A DNA stretch of 64,000 bases from Actinomycetota bacterium (GTDB lineage: Bacteria > Actinomycetota > Actinomycetes > JACCUZ01), in contig JAVEDI010000055.1 of the NCBI GenBank assembly GCA_030841035.1, positions 41,030-105,029 on the forward strand, given 5' to 3'. Under the pieces are notes generated by a model. That model saw nothing but the letters and a program-made list of their open reading frames with translations, made no database searches and was not told where the DNA came from. The position numbers and the translations under genes were made by a program. Below are positions 54,139-64,000 of this stretch, piece after piece (position 1 is the stretch's first letter; every line of letters begins with the position of its first letter).

Positions 54139-55278
54139 GTGAAGTTCCGGGTGCAGCGTGACGTTCTCGCGGAGGCGGTGGCCTGGGCGGCGCGTAGCCT
54201 GCCGGCCCGACCCCCCGTCCCGGTGCTCGCCGGGCTGATGCTCGATGCCCGCGAGGGCGCCGGACTGGTCCTCTCCAGCTTCGACTACGAGGTCTCCGCC
54301 CGGGTCGAGATCGCCGCCGACATCACCGACCCCGGCGTGGCGCTGGTCAGCGGGCGGCTGCTCGCCGACATCTCGCGCAGCCTGCCCGACCGCCCCGTCG
54401 AGATCGCCACCGACGGCGCCAAGGTCGTCGTCACCTGCGGCAGCTCGCGATTCACCCTGCTGACCCTGCCCGTCGAGGACTACCCCTCGCTGCCCGAGAT
54501 GCCCGGCGCCTCGGGCTCGCTGCGCGGCGACGCCTTCGCGGTCGCGGTCGCGCAGGTGGCGACCGCCGCCGGCCGCGACGACACGCTGCCGGTGCTCACC
54601 GGCGTACGCCTCGAGATCGAGGGCGAGAAGATCACGATGGCGGCCACCGACCGCTACCGGCTGGCCGTGCGCGACCTGGCGTGGACACCGGAGCAGACGG
54701 GGCTCTCCGCGGTGGCTCTGGTGCCCGCCCGAACACTGTCCGAGACGGCCAAGTCGCTCTCCGGAGCCGACAAGGTCACCGTCGCGCTCGCCTCCTCGAC
54801 CGGCACCAGCGGCGAAGGCCTGGTCGGCTTCGAAGGCGCGGGCCGGCGCACCACGTCGCGGCTGCTCGACGGCGAGTTCCCCAAGTACCGGTCCCTGCTG
54901 CCGGCGGAGTCGGCCTCCGTGGCCACCGTCGAGACCGCTGCGCTCGTGGAGTCCGTACGCCGAGTGGCGCTGGTCGCCGAGCGCAACACCCCCATCCGCC
55001 TGGGCTTCTCCGCCGGCGAGCTGACCCTCGAGGCAGGCAGCGGCGACGAGGCGCAGGCGTCCGAGTCGCTGGACGCCTCGCTCGACGGCGACGACATCTC
55101 GATCGCCTTCAACCCCGGATACCTGCTCGACGGCCTGGGAGCGCTGGACGCGACGTACGCCGAGCTGCGCTTCACCGCGGCCACCCGGCCGGCAGTCATC
55201 GCGGGCAAGGAGAGCGGCGACGCCACGGCCGACGACACCTACCGCTACCTGCTGATGCCGGTGCGGCTGTCCGGTTGA
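54139..55278 (+). CDS. dnaN: DNA polymerase III beta subunit (sliding clamp)
   Basis: Ring clamp subunit (379 aa) made of three similar domains; two subunits encircle DNA and hold Pol III. MKFRVQRDVLAEAVAWAARSLPARPPVPVLAGLML opens domain 1, the middle has DTLPVLTGVRLEIEGEKITMAATDRYRLAVR, and the last residues YRYLLMPVRL form part of the client-binding pocket. GTG at 54139 follows GGAGGCGG. The position after dnaA is universal. Confidence 0.97.
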   Translation: MKFRVQRDVLAEAVAWAARSLPARPPVPVLAGLMLDAREGAGLVLSSFDYEVSARVEIAADITDPGVALVSGRLLADISRSLPDRPVEIATDGAKVVVTCGSSRFTLLTLPVEDYPSLPEMPGASGSLRGDAFAVAVAQVATAAGRDDTLPVLTGVRLEIEGEKITMAATDRYRLAVRDLAWTPEQTGLSAVALVPARTLSETAKSLSGADKVTVALASSTGTSGEGLVGFEGAGRRTTSRLLDGEFPKYRSLLPAESASVATVETAALVESVRRVALVAERNTPIRLGFSAGELTLEAGSGDEAQASESLDASLDGDDISIAFNPGYLLDGLGALDATYAELRFTAATRPAVIAGKESGDATADDTYRYLLMPVRLSG

Positions 55279-55338
55279 GTCCTGGCAAGAAAACCGTTGT
55301 AGGACAAAGGAAAAACGGTCAGCAGAAAGGCGGCAGCC

Positions 55339-56241
55339 GTGGAGCTCGGACTCGTCGGTTTGGGCAAGATGGGCGGCAACATGCGCGAGCGGCTGCGGCG
55401 CGCCGGTCACACCGTCGTGGGGTTCGACTTCAATCCCGACGTCAGTGATGCGACCTCGCTCGAGGACCTGGTCGCGCAGCTCGATGCGCCGCGGGCCGTG
55501 TGGGTGATGGTGCCTGCGGGGGATGCGACCCAGCAGACGATCAACCAGCTGCGGGAGCTCCTCGGGGAGGGCGACGTCGTCATCGACGGAGGCAACTCCC
55601 GCTACACCGACGACAAGCTGCACGCCGGGCACCTCGCGGCCAAGGGCATCGGTTTCGTCGACGCCGGAGTGTCCGGCGGGGTCTGGGGTCTGGCCAACGG
55701 GTACGCGTTGATGGTCGGCGGCGAGCGCGAGGACGTCGCCAAGGTCCAGCCGATCTTCGACGCGCTCAAGCCGGAAGGGGAGTCCGGCTTCGTGCACGCG
55801 GGCCCGGTGGGCGCCGGGCACTTCGCCAAGATGGTTCACAACGGCATCGAGTACGGGCTGATGCAGGCCTACGCCGAGGGCTTCGAGCTGTTGGAGGCGT
55901 CGGAGGTCGTGCAGGACGTGCCGGGGGTCATCAAGTCCTGGACGCACGGCACCGTCATCCGGTCCTGGCTGCTCGACCTGCTGGTGCTCGCCCTGGACGA
56001 GGATCCCAAGCTCGACCAGATCCGCGGCTTCGTCGAGGACTCGGGCGAGGGCCGGTGGACGGTCGAGGAGGCGATCAACCACGCGGTGCCGCTGCCGGTG
56101 ATCTCCGCGGCGCTCTTCGCCCGCTTCGGCTCGCGCCAGGACGATTCACCGGCGATGAAGGCCGTGGCCGCGCTACGCAACCAGTTCGGCGGCCACGCCG
56201 TCACCAAGATCGCCAAGGGCGAGGTCGAGAAGCCGGCGTGA
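55339..56241 (+). CDS. gnd: 6-phosphogluconate dehydrogenase (decarboxylating), short form
   Basis: Pentose-phosphate enzyme (300 aa) of the short GntZ-like type that oxidises 6-phosphogluconate to ribulose-5-phosphate. The Rossmann start [38 protein letters not shown] and catalytic [10 protein letters not shown] are clear. The longer second helical domain of classical enzymes is absent, as in this subfamily. Its place between dnaN and recF is characteristic of Streptomyces and Nocardioides-type actinobacteria. An A-rich stretch (55290-55320) precedes the GTG. Confidence 0.93.
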   Translation: MELGLVGLGKMGGNMRERLRRAGHTVVGFDFNPDVSDATSLEDLVAQLDAPRAVWVMVPAGDATQQTINQLRELLGEGDVVIDGGNSRYTDDKLHAGHLAAKGIGFVDAGVSGGVWGLANGYALMVGGEREDVAKVQPIFDALKPEGESGFVHAGPVGAGHFAKMVHNGIEYGLMQAYAEGFELLEASEVVQDVPGVIKSWTHGTVIRSWLLDLLVLALDEDPKLDQIRGFVEDSGEGRWTVEEAINHAVPLPVISAALFARFGSRQDDSPAMKAVAALRNQFGGHAVTKIAKGEVEKPA

Positions 56242-56260
56242 CCGGTCCGGCCCCGACACC

Positions 56261-57397
56261 ATGCGGCTGACCCACCTGTCGTTGCGCGACTTCCGCTCCT
56301 ACACCGAGGTCGAGCTCGAGCTGGAGCCCGGAGTCACCTCACTGGTGGGCCCCAACGGGCAGGGCAAGACCAACCTTGTCGAGGCGGTCGGCTACCTGGC
56401 CACCCTCAGCTCGCACCGGGTGGCTCAAGACGCGCCACTGGTCCGGCTCGGAGCGCCCCGGGCCGTCGTACGCGGCAACGTGGCGCGAGGTGACCGCGCG
56501 CTGCTCGTGGAGATCGAGATCACCCCGGGCAAGGCCAACCGGGCCCGCCTGAACCGGTCGCCGGTGCCGCGCGCGCGTGAGGTGCTGGGGATCCTGCGCA
56601 CCGTGCTGTTCGCGCCGGAGGACCTCTCCCTGGTCAAGGGCGACCCGGGTGAACGGCGCCGTTTCCTCGACGACCTGCTGGTGGTGCGTACGCCGCGCCT
56701 GGCGGGGGTGCGGGCCGACTACGACCGGGTGTTGCGCCAGCGCAACGCGCTGCTCAAGTCGGCCGGCGCCAACGTACGGGCCGGCAGAGGCGACCTGCGC
56801 ACGCTCGAGGTCTGGGACGCCCACCTGGCCACCACCGGCGCGCAGCTGCTCGGCGCCCGGCTCGCCCTCGTCGAGTCGTTGCGCCCGCTGGTCGACAAGG
56901 CCTACGACGCCGTGTCCGACTCCGCGGGCCCGACGGCCCTGGAGTACCGCTGCTCCTTGGGCGATGACGTAGCGCTCGTCCCCGACCAGGACGTGCTGTC
57001 TGCCGCGCTGCTGAACCAGGTGGCGGCACTGCGGCGCAGCGAGCTCGAGCGTGGCGTCTCGTTGGTGGGGCCGCACCGTGACGACCTGCTGCTGAAGCTC
57101 GGTCCGCTGCCCGCCAAGGGGTACGCCAGCCACGGCGAGTCCTGGTCGTACGCGCTGGCCCTGCGGCTGGCGGCGTACGACCTGCTGCGCAGCGACAGCG
57201 AGGACGGCGGCGAGCCGGTGCTCGTCCTCGACGACGTGTTCGCCGAGCTGGACACCGCGCGGCGCGAGCGGCTCGCGGGCATGGTCGCCGGCGCCGAGCA
57301 GGTGCTGGTCACCGCGGCCGTGCCGCAGGACGTGCCCGAGGCGCTGGCCGGCGCGCGGGTCGACGTGATGGCGGGAGAGGTACGGCGGATCCGGTGA
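56261..57397 (+). CDS. recF: DNA replication and repair protein RecF
   Basis: SMC-like ATPase (378 aa) that loads RecA at gaps with RecO and RecR. Walker A is [21 protein letters not shown] (about 27-47), the signature region is GSYAS-like [24 protein letters not shown], and Walker B is [23 protein letters not shown] at 56261 begins at [14 protein letters not shown], the normal N-terminus, 19 nt after gnd. The next gene overlaps it by 4 nt. Confidence 0.95.
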   Translation: MRLTHLSLRDFRSYTEVELELEPGVTSLVGPNGQGKTNLVEAVGYLATLSSHRVAQDAPLVRLGAPRAVVRGNVARGDRALLVEIEITPGKANRARLNRSPVPRAREVLGILRTVLFAPEDLSLVKGDPGERRRFLDDLLVVRTPRLAGVRADYDRVLRQRNALLKSAGANVRAGRGDLRTLEVWDAHLATTGAQLLGARLALVESLRPLVDKAYDAVSDSAGPTALEYRCSLGDDVALVPDQDVLSAALLNQVAALRRSELERGVSLVGPHRDDLLLKLGPLPAKGYASHGESWSYALALRLAAYDLLRSDSEDGGEPVLVLDDVFAELDTARRERLAGMVAGAEQVLVTAAVPQDVPEALAGARVDVMAGEVRRIR

Positions 57398-57996
57398 CCG
57401 ACGAGCAGCCACCCCCCGCGGAACCGCCGGACGACCCGCCGCCCGAGGGCCCGCCGGGCCCCTCGGCAGGCCTCGAGGTGGCCCGAACTGCGCTCGCCGC
57501 GGCCAAGGCCGAGGCCCGCCGCCGAGGGCTCGCCACCTCGGCCGGCCGGCCGTCGGCCGGTGCCGGAACGCCCTCGGCCGACCCGCGCAGGCGCCGTCGG
57601 CCGGTGGACACCTCCACGCGCAGCGGGGCCTACCCCGACGACCGCGACCCGCAGGAGCTCGCCGCCTCGCTCGACCGGCTGGTGGCCGAGCGTGGCTGGG
57701 AGACCGACGCGGCCGTCGGAGGCGTCATGGGGCGCTGGGCGGCGATCGTGGGTCACGAGGTGGCCGAGCACAGCGAGCCGCTGTCCTTCGAGGACGGCGA
57801 GCTCGTCGTGGCCGCGGCGTCGACCGCGTGGGCCACCCAGCTGCGGCTGCTGGCGCCGGCCCTGGTCCGGCGCCTGGCCGAGGACCTCGGAGAGGGCACC
57901 GTGACGCGGATCGTGGTGCGTGGCCCGTCCGGGCCGTCCTGGACGCGGGGCCCGCTGCGGGTGCGCGGGCGCGGACCGCGCGACACCTACGGCTGA
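57394..57996 (+). CDS. DUF721 (DciA-like) family protein
   Basis: Protein of 200 aa. Its C-terminal part (about 85-175: [58 protein letters not shown]) is the DUF721 domain, related to DciA, the ancestral loader of the replicative helicase. The first 80 residues are Pro- and Arg-rich and probably disordered. It lies between recF and gyrB as in mycobacteria. With DnaB and no DnaC in the window, a helicase-operator role is a fair inference. Confidence 0.87.
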   Translation: MTDEQPPPAEPPDDPPPEGPPGPSAGLEVARTALAAAKAEARRRGLATSAGRPSAGAGTPSADPRRRRRPVDTSTRSGAYPDDRDPQELAASLDRLVAERGWETDAAVGGVMGRWAAIVGHEVAEHSEPLSFEDGELVVAAASTAWATQLRLLAPALVRRLAEDLGEGTVTRIVVRGPSGPSWTRGPLRVRGRGPRDTYG

Positions 57997-58144
57997 GCGG
58001 ACACACCGGGCACAGGAGCCCGGTGAACGGCCCGAGAGCCCGATGCAGGCGGCCCTCGCGTGGGGGACCCCATCCCCACCCGTGTTTGTGCGGCTCCGCC
58101 GTCCCCAGAGGGCCCTGGTGCCCCGTTCTGGTGCCGCGGACGGG

Positions 58145-58150
58145 TAGGAT
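58145..58150 (+). promoter_or_regulatory. Possible -10 box of gyrB
   Basis: TAGGAT about 100 nt before the gyrB GTG, in the 254-nt gap after DUF721. No clear -35 or other structure is seen there. Confidence 0.35.
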
Positions 58151-58250
58151 GGAGACCTGTCCGCACACTCCGTGCGAAGCCAACGCGTTTGCCGCCTCGA
58201 GCACCCCCCACGGTGGGCCCGGCTGCTGCGTGCGTGAAGAAAGGTGACCC

Positions 58251-60323
<2,073 letters not shown>

Positions 60324-60375
60324 GCGACGACGAGCCACCGCCACCGTCGTACGCCCCCTCTAGGAGAAGCCACCA

Positions 60376-62954
<2,579 letters not shown>

Positions 62955-62958
<4 letters not shown>

Positions 62959-63446
62959 GCACCCCGAGCAACCCCGGACGTACGCAGTGGGGTGGCGGTC
63001 AGCCCACCGCTACGATGCAGCCCGTGCCCGACGTGACCGCGCCGCGCCGGCCAGCGCCGTCCACGGTGGCCACACCGCGAAAGGCGCGGCTGGTGCTCGG
63101 CCGCGTCGACCCGTGGTCGGTCATGAAGCTCGCGTTCCTGCTGTCCATCGGGCTGGCCGTCGTGACCTTCGTGGCAGTGCTGGTGCTCTGGTCGGTGCTC
63201 AACTCGATGGGGGTCTTCGACTCCGTCGGCCAGACCGTCGAGAGCGTCACCCGCTCGAGTGACAACGCGCAGGGCTTCAACATCCTCGACTACATCGGCC
63301 TGAGCCGCGTGCTGAGCGTCACGGCCCTGCTCGCCGGCGTCAACGTGGTGCTCATGACCGCCCTCGGCACGCTGGGGGCATTCCTCTACAACCTGGCCGC
63401 GAGCCTGGTCGGAGGCCTGCACGTCACGCTCACCGAGGACGTCTAG
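62955..63446 (+). CDS. DUF3566 membrane protein
   Basis: Protein of 163 aa found behind gyrA in actinobacteria. A disordered N-terminus (1-40) precedes two membrane helices (about 57-80, [22 protein letters not shown], and about 118-150, [33 protein letters not shown]). [11 protein letters not shown] is the family hallmark. Mycobacterial relatives interact with the cell-division and polar-growth machinery; the role here is inferred only from family and place. The GTG overlaps the gyrA stop. Confidence 0.88.
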
Positions 63447-63504
63447 AGCAGCGCCAACCGGTTGGTCGCGCTCGCCCGGCCTGGGGTAGTCTTGCGCGGC
63501 GCCC

Positions 63505-63578
63505 GGGCCTATAGCTCAGTTGGTTAGAGCGCTGCCCTGATAAGGCAGAGGTCACAGGTTCAAATCCTGTTAGGCCCA
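63505..63578 (+). tRNA. tRNA-Ile (anticodon GAT)
   Basis: 74 nt. The acceptor GGGCCTA pairs with TAGGCCC, and the D-loop CTCAGTTGGTTAGAGC and T-arm ACAGGTTCAAATCCTGT are standard. The anticodon loop CTGATAA gives GAT (63539-63541). CCA is not encoded (discriminator A is followed by CCC), consistent with the cca gene in this window. It lies directly behind DUF3566. Confidence 0.97.
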
Positions 63579-63612
63579 CCCCTGATCGACATCGATCCAA
63601 GGAGAATCCCCG

Positions 63613-63744
63613 GTGCTGAAGAAGATTCTGCTGGTCCTGCTGGCCAGCCTCGGTGGATACTTCGTGTACAAGAAGACCCAGCAGGCCCGCGCCGAGCAGG
63701 ACCTCTGGGCCGAGGCCGTCGACCCCGTCACACCAGGTCGCTGA
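63613..63744 (+). CDS. DLW-39 family micro-protein
   Basis: 43-aa protein encoded between the two tRNA genes. It begins MLKKILLVLLASLGGYFVY (one membrane helix), continues with a basic KKTQQARAEQ, and contains QDLWAEA, the motif that names the DLW-39 family. GTG at 63613 has AAGGAGA eight bases upstream. Homologues occur at this same place in other actinobacteria, but the function is unknown. It ends 11 nt before tRNA-Ala. Confidence 0.85.
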   Translation: MLKKILLVLLASLGGYFVYKKTQQARAEQDLWAEAVDPVTPGR

Positions 63745-63754
63745 CCACCCCCAC

Positions 63755-63827
63755 GGGGGCGTAGCTCAACTGGCAGAGCACTGCCTTTGCAAGGCAGGGG
63801 TTAGGGGTTCGAGTCCCCTCGTCTCCA
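63755..63827 (+). tRNA. tRNA-Ala (anticodon TGC)
   Basis: 73 nt. The acceptor GGGGGCG pairs with CGTCTCC (two G-T pairs), with a standard D-arm and T-arm GGGGTTCGAGTCCCC. The anticodon loop TTTGCAA gives TGC. CCA is not encoded. Confidence 0.97.
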
Positions 63828-64000
63828 CAACCAGCTTTCCCCAGGTCAGAGCCTGATTCCCGGCTCCCTGACCCACGGTGGTTGACCGCCAGATCCATCC
63901 GCGTGCCACACGTGTGCCACATCAGCCGTTCACCTCGTCGTCGCCCTGGTCCTCACGGGCATGTGCCCCAGCCGATGCCGGCCAATGTGAAGCAGGTCTA

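Noticed and set aside
63728..63922. Minus-strand frame with a GDEGTRTPN...CQLSYAP peptide over tRNA-Ala
   Set aside because: This peptide is a well-known artefact from translating the complement of a tRNA gene; the tRNA itself explains the sequence.

Overview
The window is a single high-GC actinobacterial chromosome segment (Actinomycetota) that contains the replication origin region. The evidence is the very high G+C content, frequent GTG starts, a mycobacterial/streptomycete-like gene order around dnaA, and actinobacterial-only families (DUF3566, DUF5318, DUF6049, DLW-39, RsiG, CwlM, MurJ plus pseudokinase). gnd between dnaN and recF is the Streptomyces/Nocardioides-type arrangement rather than the mycobacterial one. 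I cannot name a genus from the sequence.

Layout. 1-2948: branched-chain 2-oxo acid dehydrogenase operon (E1 alpha, E1 beta, start of E2), minus strand. 3212-11088: mixed genes: an anchored Asp/His/Gly-tailed protein, a PhoD-like phosphatase, a VOC protein, hisC, an RsiG-type c-di-GMP-responsive anti-sigma, an epoxide-hydrolase-like protein, an rRNA/tRNA 2'-O-methyltransferase and a beta-carbonic anhydrase. 11105-14018: a three-gene polymer operon (nucleotidyltransferase, CDP-glycerol-type transferase, orphan ABC membrane domain). 14191-16554: dnaB, with a class 3 intein inside its P-loop. 16911-18272: a MATE transporter. 18653-20273: rpsF-ssb-rpsR-rplI. 20493-24957: DNase IV, a MarR/YceI divergent pair, FemX and a PLP racemase-like gene. 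25103-31161: GT87, PonA-type PBP, DUF5318, PadR and ino1. 32547-45129: cca, Nudix, DUF6049, murJ, a pseudokinase, sigM and its anti-sigma, trxB-trxA and cwlM. 45994-51729: parB-parA-rsmG-jag-yidC-yidD-rnpA-rpmH, minus strand. 52222-63446: dnaA-dnaN-gnd-recF-DUF721-gyrB-gyrA-DUF3566, plus strand, then tRNA-Ile, a DLW-39 micro-gene and tRNA-Ala.

Functional picture. The right half is the conserved replication, segregation, envelope and redox core. It holds initiation, clamp, gyrase, three ParB sites, lipid II flipping and peptidoglycan control, and a thioredoxin system with a SigR-type promoter. About ten genes carry a TAnnnT -10 box only 6-8 nt before the start codon and are probably leaderless.

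The most unusual signals are these. (1) The DnaB intein has an Ala1 plus Trp/Cys/Thr class 3 signature, and both LAGLIDADG acidic residues are replaced by Gly, so it looks splicing-competent but endonuclease-dead. (2) A dispersed 53-bp palindrome family has four full copies at three loci plus partial copies in tandem arrays; at one locus it supplies the stop codons of two convergent genes. (3) Two perfect DnaA boxes lie 45 bp apart between dnaB and the MATE gene. (4) RsiG carries one perfect and one altered c-di-GMP motif. No CRISPR array, rRNA operon, insertion sequence or riboswitch was recognised.
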